The notes beneath the pieces were generated by a model. That model ran no database searches. It saw only the letters and a program-made list of their open reading frames with translations, and had not been told where the DNA came from. 6,322 nucleotides of DNA from positions 1-6,322 of the forward strand of contig CAJTVL010000148.1 in NCBI GenBank assembly GCA_910579425.1, given 5' to 3'. Position 1 is the stretch's first letter, and every line of letters starts with the position of its first letter. Positions 1 to 4,640 of this stretch are shown in pieces. Origin of the DNA: an uncultured Lachnospiraceae bacterium (GTDB taxonomy: Bacteria; Bacillota; Clostridia; Lachnospirales; Lachnospiraceae). Both the position numbers and the translations under genes were made by a program.

Positions 1-86
1 TTGAGCCTCGAAATGTTGAAGTTCAGAGGGCTGACGTCTTAACTGGTGCGGAAATCGACAAAACTTGTATTATGGAGATGATTGCA

Positions 87-545
87 ATGAGAAAAGCGAC
101 TTTTTATTATAAACAGCTAAATGCACCTGTACCAAACAAACCAAATCATATAGGTTCTACCATCCTAATTAAATATGATGGCAAGGTATTACTCGAGTCA
201 CGAAAAGACAGTGACAGATGGGCCTTTATTGGTGGTGGATTATTTCTCAATGAAACTTTATTGGAATGTGTGAAGAGAGAAACCCTTGAAGAAACAGGAA
301 TTATATTATCTGATGAAGATATTAAATTCTGTAAATTATATGATGACCCCTCTATCATTATTGCATACCCAGATGGTAATGTTATTAGGTCTATCATGGC
401 TTTATATACAACTACGCTAAAAAAAATGCCCGATTTAAAATGCAGTGAAGAGTCAACTGAACTTAAATTTTTTTCAAGAGAAGAATTGAAAGAAATAAAA
501 ATAGTGGAAACTCATACACCAATTTTAGCTGATTATTTTATGTAA
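87..545 (+). CDS. Nudix hydrolase (MutT-like), 152 aa
   Basis: This is a complete Nudix-fold pyrophosphohydrolase, expected to cleave a nucleoside diphosphate linked to another moiety (X) with Mg2+. The Nudix box (G-x5-E-x7-R-E-U-x-E-E-x-G-U) lies at residues 50-72: G50, E56, R64-E65, E68-E69 and G71 are all present, and only the U position of 'RETLEE' is a threonine. A 'RWAFIGGG' strand precedes the box, as is usual. The start at 87 is chosen because GGAG at 74-77 sits 9 bases upstream; in-frame ATGs at 72 and 78 have no such site. The same frame stays open to the left window edge without a stop, so a longer upstream form cannot be excluded. The exact substrate cannot be read from the sequence. 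The family call is firm; partnership with the downstream deaminase is only suggested by proximity. Confidence 0.93.
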   Translation: MRKATFYYKQLNAPVPNKPNHIGSTILIKYDGKVLLESRKDSDRWAFIGGGLFLNETLLECVKRETLEETGIILSDEDIKFCKLYDDPSIIIAYPDGNVIRSIMALYTTTLKKMPDLKCSEESTELKFFSREELKEIKIVETHTPILADYFM

Positions 546-556
546 AAGTTGTATGA

Positions 557-685
557 TTGAGTATTGCAACATTGCTCTTTGCTATCGTAATTTCTCTTTG
601 TTCATCAGGAATGGAACTGCTCTCTATTGGAATTGCAGGATTAATTTTTTCAATCATAGGATTTAAGGGGCGCACAATATGTTGA
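557..685 (+). CDS. Possible tiny membrane-protein ORF or 3' remnant, 42 aa
   Basis: I do not recognise this gene. Reading from a TTG at 557, just after an in-frame TGA, gives a very hydrophobic peptide with two apparent membrane stretches ('IATLLFAIVISL' and 'LLSIGIAGLIFSIIG') and a short basic-polar tail. No ribosome binding site is visible before 557, so it may be the surviving 3' end of a longer membrane-protein gene rather than an independent gene. Its stop overlaps by 7 bases the ATG of the next tiny ORF. The hydrophobic pattern is seen in the sequence; the interpretation is inference. Confidence 0.25.
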   Translation: MSIATLLFAIVISLCSSGMELLSIGIAGLIFSIIGFKGRTIC

Positions 686-807
686 GAAGAAGGTCAAGTA
701 TGGTAAATGAGAACATCAAAACAAAAGACGCATTAGAAGAATTTTATCAAGTCACTCGGAAGGTGGAGGTAAATATAATGAGGAAGTGTTATTCGCTGCG
801 GGTGTGA
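679..807 (+). CDS. Small ORF of unknown function, 42 aa
   Basis: The ORF begins with ATG at 679, preceded by AAGGGG at 665-670 with 8-base spacing, a usable ribosome binding site, and ends at TGA 805-807. The peptide starts basic (MLRRRSS) and continues with a charged, probably helical stretch (KDALEEFYQVTRKVE). No family is recognised. It overlaps the preceding hydrophobic ORF by 7 bases, as in translational coupling, and ends 29 bases before the deaminase start. It could be a real small protein, the truncated 5' end of a lost gene, or chance. A TATAAT at 774-779 lies inside it, but no convincing -35 box is paired with it. Confidence 0.3.
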   Translation: MLRRRSSMVNENIKTKDALEEFYQVTRKVEVNIMRKCYSLRV

Positions 808-836
808 AATGAAGGAAAATTTAGGAGGGCAAAACA

Positions 837-1229
837 GTGAACAAAGAATGGAAAAGGTTATATGAAGAAGCAATGAGCGTTTTGAATCCCCATGATGTTT
901 CAAATAAAATGTGGGTAGGGAGTGTGGCATCTGCCGTACTCACGAAAAAAGGTAATATTTATAAGGGGATATGCATTGATACGGACGGCTCTATAGGGAT
1001 GTGCGCGGAAAGAAATGCTTTATCAACAATGCTTACATATGGCGAAAGTGAGATTACAAAAGTGGTTTCAGTATATAAAGATGGAAATATAATTCCATCT
1101 TGTGGCATTTGTAGAGAATTTATGATGCATTTGGGCGGAGATGTGGAAAATATTGAAATTCTATTGGATAAAGAAGGGCGGACAATAAGATTGATTGATT
1201 TAATGCCTGAATATCCACGACATAAATAA
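837..1229 (+). CDS. Cytidine deaminase-like (blasticidin-S deaminase type) zinc enzyme, 130 aa
   Basis: The gene encodes a complete member of the cytidine deaminase fold, which hydrolytically deaminates a cytosine nucleoside or a related compound using a bound zinc. Zinc ligands and the catalytic glutamate are visible: C56-A-E58 in 'GMCAERNALS', and C89-x-x-C92 in 'SCGICREFM'. The length matches the small homotetrameric class. Many clostridial proteins of this type are annotated cytidine deaminase; the family also includes blasticidin-S deaminases, and the substrate here is not decided by sequence. The start is the GTG at 837 because AGGAGGG at 823-829 lies 7 bases upstream. The long hairpin at 1260-1294 ends the unit. 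The gene appears intact; 'MPEYPRHK' replaces the usual short tryptophan-rich end. Confidence 0.9.
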   Translation: MNKEWKRLYEEAMSVLNPHDVSNKMWVGSVASAVLTKKGNIYKGICIDTDGSIGMCAERNALSTMLTYGESEITKVVSVYKDGNIIPSCGICREFMMHLGGDVENIEILLDKEGRTIRLIDLMPEYPRHK

Positions 1230-1259
1230 TTTCCGGTTTGTTGGATAAAAACATAAACA

Positions 1260-1294
1260 AGAGGTTGTTAGAAAAAGATCGTCTAACAACCTCT
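1260..1294. terminator. Strong 13-bp hairpin, probable terminator between convergent genes
   Basis: The 13-base arms AGAGGTTGTTAGA (1260-1272) and TCTAACAACCTCT (1282-1294) are exactly complementary around a 9-base loop. The site lies 31 bases after the deaminase stop and downstream of the convergent RidA-family gene. The following plus-strand sequence is AT-rich but not a clean T tract. On the minus strand the sequence beyond the stem is also T-rich (TTGTTTATGTTTTTA). It may serve both directions. Confidence 0.7.
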
Positions 1295-1431
1295 ACAATA
1301 ATTATATTTTGTGAAAACTTGTAAATCGTTTGCCCGGCGTGGGGGTATCTTGAATTCTATTTAGATATACCACTAAGTTGGCATTAGTGCAGGAACAATG
1401 AGCAGTACGGAACAAGCCCGTTATTATCTGC

Positions 1432-1803
1432 CTAAGGATTTACTGGTGAATAGGCGATACCATCCACCTGGAAAAATAAATTATCCGGATCGGCGAATTC
1501 AGTCTGAAATGACTTGCGTACGGGATATTTGCCATGAAATCTTTTTTTAATTATTTTTTCCATTACCGGAATATCCCAGATATTTTTAAACAGGCAGTTC
1601 ATCTGTACGACATTCTCAAGCGTCAATCCCACTAATGCCAGCCGTTCTTCCATTTCATCAAAAGCGCCGTTAATTTGTTCTTCAATGGTGCCGCCTGTAT
1701 TACGGACACAGTAATTTATAAAGCAATAGTCTCCCGCCTGAATAATTCCTGAATGTGCCCAATTCTCATGAATGTCATATCGTTTGATTCCTTTCATTTT
1801 CAT
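1432..1803 (-). CDS. RidA (YjgF/YER057c/UK114) family protein, 123 aa
   Basis: This is a complete small protein of the Rid family, trimeric enzymes whose best-known members hydrolyse reactive enamine/imine intermediates released by PLP enzymes. Family hallmarks seen are the N-terminal strand 'HSGIIQAGDYCFIN', the central helix 'EQINGAFDEMEERLALVGLTLENVVQMNCLF', and the C-terminal block 'YPVRKSFQ' followed by 'DGIAY'. R96 matches the substrate-binding arginine of RidA. The glutamate equivalent to E120 appears to be Q112, so this is probably one of the divergent Rid subfamilies rather than canonical RidA. The start at 1803 overlaps the end of the WYL pseudogene by 29 bases, with GGAGG about 11 bases upstream, so the two were probably one operon. 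The gene itself looks intact. Confidence 0.85.
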   Translation of the reverse strand: MKMKGIKRYDIHENWAHSGIIQAGDYCFINYCVRNTGGTIEEQINGAFDEMEERLALVGLTLENVVQMNCLFKNIWDIPVMEKIIKKRFHGKYPVRKSFQTEFADPDNLFFQVDGIAYSPVNP

Positions 1804-2380
1804 ACTGCTTTATTCCTCCATATTCTGTTTGTAGTTCTTTGCAGGTCTTTAGAATACGTTCCTTTATTTCCTGCGGCTCGATAATCCGGGCTTTGTTTCC
1901 AAAGGAAAGGATCACCCCATACCAAAATGTCTCATGCTTCGGAGCAGAAAAAGAAAACTCAAAATCCCCATTTTCATATTCCTGTATAATCCGCCCATTT
2001 AGATATTCCCTGCATTTCGCTTTTATGACCGCCTTACCATATAGTCTGATATGTACAATATCATCATTGCCGGCTTTCACCTTAATGTCTGAAAGATTAT
2101 GAGATTTTGTAAAGTTGATCTGTGTTGCTTGTAAATTGTCAGTTATACCATTTGTATTGGAGGCAAACCGGTTCAACTTGAATTTCTTTTACTTCATCAT
2201 GGCTGTTTGTATAAGAAAAATGGACAACGCATTTTTGGGGATACCTGCCTGATCCAGCGAATCCAAATCCCGCATAATTGTTCTGGAAGAAACTTCAAAT
2301 TCTTCTGCTAATTATTGCGCTGATGTCCGGCCGTGATTTAATAAATAGACGACAATGCTAATAAGGCGGTCAATCTTCAT
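1775..2380 (-). pseudogene. WYL-domain (YafY/DeoR-like) transcriptional regulator, broken
   Basis: This is the remnant of a transcriptional regulator with an N-terminal winged helix-turn-helix and a C-terminal WYL ligand-sensing domain. From ATG 2380 (GGAGGAG at 2385-2391 upstream) it reads 'MKIDRLISIVVYLLN', then a TAA at 2312-2314 (codon 23) where a lysine is expected, then 'LAEEFEVSSRTIMRDLDSL' to about 2237. The frame then shifts and about 100 codons are missing. WYL sequence resumes from 2228 in another frame ('VVHFSYTNSHDEVKE', 'VEPVCLQYKWYN') and meets a TGA at 2139-2141. It shifts again near 2110 and continues to 1775 with 'IRLYGKAVIKAK', 'SAPKHETFWYG' and 'LSFGNKARIIEP'. The span encodes about 200 codons against roughly 300 for the family. 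The ATG at 2176 is not the real start. Two nonsense codons, two frame changes and a central deletion make function very unlikely. Confidence 0.88.
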
Positions 2381-2391
2381 TTTTCTCCTCC

Positions 2392-2420
2392 AGTATAACA
2401 AACAAACTATGACACCATTA
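2392..2420 (-). promoter_or_regulatory. Probable promoter of the WYL regulator pseudogene
   Basis: On the minus strand a TATACT -10 box (plus positions 2392-2397) lies just upstream of the ribosome binding site at 2385-2391. A weak -35 (TAATGG, 2415-2420) stands 17 bases away and sits inside the palindromic operator. This layout would suit an autoregulated promoter. Confidence 0.5.
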
Positions 2421-2426
2421 TGTCAT
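2409..2426. promoter_or_regulatory. Palindromic operator ATGACA-N6-TGTCAT
   Basis: The sequence ATGACACCATTATGTCAT has perfect 6-base inverted arms separated by 6 bases. It overlaps the -35 region of the regulator's own promoter and lies between the regulator and the divergent remnants on the plus strand. By position it is the likely binding site of the WYL/YafY regulator dimer; that assignment is inference. Confidence 0.6.
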
Positions 2427-2429
2427 GAT

Positions 2430-2445
2430 TTGCTTCAAGAAGCAA
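2430..2445. repeat. Second perfect palindrome in the divergent control region
   Basis: TTGCTTC-AA-GAAGCAA is a perfect inverted repeat with a 2-base centre, only 3 bases beyond the first palindrome. It could be a second operator or a small RNA stem on the plus-strand transcript; nothing further decides. Confidence 0.45.
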
Positions 2446-2516
2446 TTATTTCAATTTCTTGGGTGCAGAGTTTGAAACATATGCGGGGAAAAAACGGATG
2501 TAAAAGAACTGCAATT

Positions 2517-2604
2517 TTGGAGGTAAAGCGGGAACACTGTCCGGCGGCGCGGCTCATTGGCAAGCGCTATGAAGGCAGCGCAAATTGGGGGCAGTGGTGG
2601 GAAA
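2517..2604 (+). pseudogene. N-terminal remnant of a GyrI-like / effector-binding domain protein
   Basis: About 29 codons from a TTG at 2517 read 'EVKREHCPAARLIGKRY' and then 'NWGQWWEN'. This resembles the first strand and loop of GyrI-like effector-binding proteins, where 'P-x-R-x-I-G-K-R-Y' is followed by a 'WGEWF'-like segment. The similarity stops at about 2603, immediately before the ATG of the next remnant, so more than 100 codons of the usual domain are missing. No standard start codon or strong ribosome binding site remains. The family call rests on pattern memory of a short segment and is moderate. Confidence 0.42.
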
Positions 2605-2853
2605 ATGAGAAGGAAAGACAGAGAAGTAAGCGATATTAAAGCGATAACGGATACACTGGATCTGTTTTTTTGCGAGGGAGAGCCGGTACAGACAGAAATC
2701 CCGTGTAACTGCGGGTATTATTTTTCCAGTATCATCGGAAACGGAACGGCGCAGTTTATAGAGGATCCTGATGAAAAAAGGTATGCCCTCGGCAAAATGT
2801 TTGAGCATCAGACAGGGAAAAAAGCGGAATTTACCAGGGCGCAGGCGAATTTG
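2605..2853 (+). pseudogene. Pyridoxamine-5'-phosphate-oxidase-like / Nim-type flavoprotein, internally deleted
   Basis: This is a remnant of the FMN-binding split-barrel family that includes the Nim nitroimidazole-resistance proteins. From ATG 2605 it begins with the family's typical 'MRRKDREVSD' opening, 'IKAITDTLD'. It then jumps to what is normally the middle of the protein ('EGEPVQTEIPCNCGYYFSSIIGNG' read in two parts), followed by 'AQFIEDPDEKRYAL' and 'FEHQTGKKAEFT'. Roughly 50 residues with the early flavin-barrel strands ('CRLGL...PYVVPLNFGY' in relatives) are missing. The C-terminus is also lost, running directly into the methyltransferase remnant near 2850. The frame is open across the junctions, so a short non-native protein could be made, but the missing core argues against flavin binding. 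Position suggests it was a target of the divergent WYL regulator. Confidence 0.72.
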
Positions 2854-3195
2854 GCTGCGGGGAGGGAAGAAATGCAATCTATCTGGCCCGTCACGGCGTT
2901 GCGGTGGAAGCTTTTGATTCGTCGGAGGTGGCCATAAAAAATGCAAAAAGAATTGCAAAGGAGAGTGGGGCCGGGAGGGCGGCTTTTTTTGGCCGGAGGG
3001 GAAGGCGCGGATGAAGTAGACGATTATGAGTTCTACAAAAGCAAACAGACAGGGACGGCGTTTACGGAGGAGAAAGTGCGGAGGTTTTGGGGAGAAAAAT
3101 TTGAGATGACGGAAATCCGAAAAGGGGGTGATATTGCACGGCCCGAAATGTGGGAAAGCAGTTTTATGTATATCTGTCTGTTAAGAAAGGTGTGA
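2851..3195 (+). pseudogene. Class I SAM-dependent methyltransferase remnant, frameshifted and internally deleted
   Basis: The SAM-binding motif I region reads 'LAAG' then 'GEGRNAIYLARHGVAVEAFD' followed by 'SSEVAIKNAKRIAKESGA', close to TehB-like methyltransferases. A single G appears to be missing in the run at 2859-2862, which shifts the frame inside the motif. About 90 residues are then absent. Sequence resumes in another frame near 2965 with 'GPGGRLFLAGGEGADEVDDY' and ends 'FTEEKVRRFWGEKF' and 'SSFMYICLLRKV' at the TGA 3193-3195, which matches the C-terminal strands of the fold. Codons before motif I are also gone, because the flavoprotein remnant runs straight into it. Both a loss of the catalytic core and frame breaks make it non-functional. 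The substrate of the ancestor is unknown. Confidence 0.72.
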
Positions 3196-3240
3196 AAAAT
3201 CACACCTTAAAAAATCACACCCCCTTTTTCTGTTTTTTTT
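3187..3240 (+). terminator. Rho-independent terminator with two alternative right arms
   Basis: AAGGTGTGA (3187-3195, including the methyltransferase stop) pairs perfectly with TCACACCTT (3200-3208) across an AAAA loop. A second copy of AAAATCACACC at 3211-3221 can pair with the same GGTGTGA and is followed by CCC, TTTTT and a run of eight T. The second pairing gives a classic terminator for the plus-strand remnants. Confidence 0.75.
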
Positions 3241-3455
3241 GATAGCTTTGACAGGCGCGCTTTTTTTGTGGTAATTTCAAAAACCACAGAGATCAAAAAA
3301 GATGCCAGTATGCTGAAAAAGCAGGCAGGAATGTTCCTGTGTACAGCCGGATCATAACTGCGGTATTGGATTAATCCAAGGCCTGCCGTGGGGGCGGTGT
3401 CTCTTATACTGCCCGCAAGGGGCGGTGTTTTATGAAATCCATTATAAACACTCAT
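3207..3455 (-). CDS. Doubtful ORF with one hydrophobic segment, 82 aa
   Basis: I do not recognise this. The ATG at 3455 overlaps the toxin stop codon as ATGA, which would suit a third gene of that operon, but no ribosome binding site is seen. The C-terminal half has a convincing membrane-like stretch 'PACFFSILASFLISVVFEI' followed by a basic tail 'KKARLSKLSKK'; the N-terminal 25 residues look non-coding. The stop lies inside the terminator of the opposite strand. It may be the 3' remnant of a membrane-protein gene. The stretch 3241-3451 holds nothing else coding that I can support. Confidence 0.2.
   Translation of the reverse strand: MSVYNGFHKTPPLAGSIRDTAPTAGLGLIQYRSYDPAVHRNIPACFFSILASFLISVVFEITTKKARLSKLSKKTEKGGVIF
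3366..3379. repeat. Perfect 14-bp palindrome TTGGATTAATCCAA
   Basis: The palindrome has no central spacer and lies between convergent units, with no promoter beside it that I can support. Role unknown. Confidence 0.4.
3391..3428. repeat. 10-bp direct repeat GGGGCGGTGT, two copies
   Basis: The copies at 3391-3400 and 3419-3428 are identical and 18 bases apart. They may be a deletion or insertion footprint or a chance repeat. Confidence 0.4.
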
Positions 3456-3874
3456 TTGCCATTGTCAAGAATTTTGAGCAAGTCATCCGGAATAATGGCA
3501 GGTATATCCGACGTGGAAAAGTCGCTTGTGTTTCGGGTCACGATGTAGTCGGCGTGAATCCGTTTTGCACATTCATCCTGCAAGCAGTCCTCAAAGTCGG
3601 AAAAATCCTCTCTTTGCAAGGCGTTTCGGACGCTTTTATGGTCTGCACCTGCTACTTGCAGTAAATCCAGTATATCTAGCAAGAGTTTCCTCCGGTCTGC
3701 TGCGGAATAGCGTTTCCTCAAAATATAAAAAATGTTTGATATGGAATGCAGGGCAATATATCCCGTGACATTGCCGGAAACGCAGCTTTCCAAAGCGGAT
3801 TTGGATGAATCATAAAACGAGAGGCGTTTTTCCAGTACGTCCAGTATGATATTGGTGTCAAATAAAACGAGCAT
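3452..3874 (-). CDS. PIN-domain ribonuclease toxin (PIN_3, VapC-like), 140 aa
   Basis: This is a complete PIN-domain protein, expected to be a metal-dependent endoribonuclease that cleaves RNA unless neutralised by its antitoxin. The first acidic motif is 'LFDTNIILDVL' (D6, N8). The middle segment 'ALHSISNIFYILRKRYS' is typical of the PIN_3 group. The second acidic cluster is 'DFSDFEDCLQ' (D93, E95, D96), and the C-terminal block is 'DYIVTRNTSDF' (D118). The length fits the family. The ATG at 3874 lies 17 bases inside the end of the antitoxin gene and in another frame, with AGAGAGG at 3881-3887 giving 6-base spacing, so translation is probably coupled. No truncation is seen. The exact RNA target cannot be predicted. 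Confidence 0.88.
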   Translation of the reverse strand: MLVLFDTNIILDVLEKRLSFYDSSKSALESCVSGNVTGYIALHSISNIFYILRKRYSAADRRKLLLDILDLLQVAGADHKSVRNALQREDFSDFEDCLQDECAKRIHADYIVTRNTSDFSTSDIPAIIPDDLLKILDNGK

Positions 3875-4226
3875 ATTTTTCCTCTCTTGCCTCCTCTAAT
3901 TCTTTTTTGTAATCAAAATCCTCCGGCAATGTTCCAGCAAAAGACATAAGACCTTGAAAACCACGTTGTCTTTTCTCAAGGGTGCTTTCGTGAGCAAATT
4001 TTTCAATGACCGCATTTTCAAAAGCATCCGTCTCTTTTTCCATTAATGAGGGGGGTGCGTATTCGTGCGCTATCCCCATAAGGGAATCTATACTTTTGTT
4101 TGGGGCGGGAATAGCTTCATTACTGTCTGATTGAGAATCAACAAAGCGTATATACATATATACCGCCTCTAGTTTGTTTTCCGGCATTTCCTGCAATAAT
4201 CCTATTGCTTTTTCCAAAGTTGACAT
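3858..4226 (-). CDS. Antitoxin of the PIN-domain toxin, 122 aa
   Basis: This gene precedes and overlaps the toxin, as expected for its antitoxin. The N-terminus 'MSTLEKAIGLLQEMPENK' with 'LEAVYMYIRFVDSQ' matches the short helical opening of a common clostridial antitoxin group found next to PIN_3 proteins. The C-terminus 'AGTLPEDFDYKKELEEAREE' is a typical acidic toxin-binding tail. Between them lies 'IDSLMGIAHEYAPPSLMEKE', which resembles the tail of another antitoxin type, so the protein seems to carry two tail-like segments. The start at 4226 is preferred over 4232 because GGAGG at 4234-4238 is 7 bases from it but only one base from the upstream ATG. The promoter region carries a palindrome that could be the autoregulatory operator. 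The antitoxin role is inferred from position and tail motifs. Confidence 0.78.
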   Translation of the reverse strand: MSTLEKAIGLLQEMPENKLEAVYMYIRFVDSQSDSNEAIPAPNKSIDSLMGIAHEYAPPSLMEKETDAFENAVIEKFAHESTLEKRQRGFQGLMSFAGTLPEDFDYKKELEEAREEKYARFI

Positions 4227-4251
4227 AGACATTCCTCCTCTTTTTGATTTT

Positions 4252-4289
4252 ATTATACTGATTCTTATAAATTATATGCTGCTGCATAT
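4252..4289 (-). promoter_or_regulatory. Toxin-antitoxin promoter with palindromic operator
   Basis: The minus strand shows two TATAAT boxes (plus positions 4252-4257 and 4271-4276), neither with a strong -35. A perfect inverted repeat ATATGC-TGCT-GCATAT at 4274-4289 covers the expected -35 of the nearer one and overlaps the farther box. Such a site is where a toxin-antitoxin complex would repress its own promoter; the function is inferred. Confidence 0.5.
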
Positions 4290-4352
4290 GGCTCATTTCT
4301 ATGTGCGAATTTTGTCACCTTGTAAACTTCCTTTTGAAAGGAGGTGAGCAGG

Positions 4353-4475
4353 GTGAAAATTCTATTATGGGAAAAAAGAACCGAAAAACGGTTCACTTTG
4401 ATGGAGTTGGCGAAGAAATCCGGAATCGGAAAATCGACGCTCAACAATATCGAAAACGGTAAGGTGTTCCCTTGA
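4353..4475 (+). pseudogene. Truncated XRE-family helix-turn-helix ORF, 40 aa
   Basis: From a GTG at 4353, with the ideal site AAAGGAGGTGA (4337-4346, 8-base spacing), the ORF reads 'MKILLWEKRTEKRFTLMELA' then 'KKSGIGKSTLNNIENGKVFP' and stops at TGA 4473-4475. This is the first two-thirds of a Cro/C1-type DNA-binding domain: helix 2 'TLMELAKKSG' and recognition helix 'GKSTLNNIENG' are intact, but the following 'P-T-L-x-x-L-x-x-I-A' helices and any C-terminal region are missing. The next sequence in another frame (4463-4582) reads 'LSYKEAIIELVERYIVKNP', which does not continue the domain. It is most likely a gene broken by deletion, although the intact translation signal means the 40-residue peptide may be made. 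Confidence 0.6.
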
Positions 4476-4640
4476 GTTACAAAGAGGCTATCATTGAGTT
4501 AGTGGAAAGATACATAGTGAAAAATCCTCAAGAGGATATACAAATTCGTTTTGTATCTGTTCAGTGTCATCCATACGGTTGAACAGTTCAAGCAGGATAA
4601 TCTCACGACGGCTAAAGTTTATATAGTTCGGATGCTTTTC
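4476..4640. other. Gap between convergent HTH genes, coding-like on both strands
   Basis: No complete gene is seen here. On the plus strand an open stretch 4463-4582 reads 'YKEAIIELVERYIVKNPQED'. On the minus strand, reading on in frame beyond the TGA of the XRE gene gives 'EKHPNYINFSRREIILLELF' and then 'NRMDDTEQIQNEF'. Both look more protein-like than random, so at least one is probably a remnant. A 13-base palindrome TTGAACAGTTCAA lies at 4579-4591. No terminator is evident. Confidence 0.35.

Noticed and set aside
1839..2102. Plus-strand ORF of 87 codons
   Set aside because: It is the shadow of the WYL domain on the opposite strand.
2554..2958. Minus-strand ORF of 134 codons
   Set aside because: It is antisense to the flavoprotein and methyltransferase remnants, whose plus-strand translations match known families; its own sequence has no pattern.
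3425..3768. Two plus-strand ORFs across the toxin gene
   Set aside because: They are antisense to the PIN-domain coding sequence, which has the correct motifs.
4378..4394. Inverted repeat GAACCG-AAAAA-CGGTTC as a terminator or operator
   Set aside because: It lies inside the helix-turn-helix coding sequence with no T tract and is explained by codon content.
4265..4447. Minus-strand ORF over the divergent promoter region
   Set aside because: It is antisense to the helix-turn-helix mini-ORF and has no ribosome binding site or family pattern.
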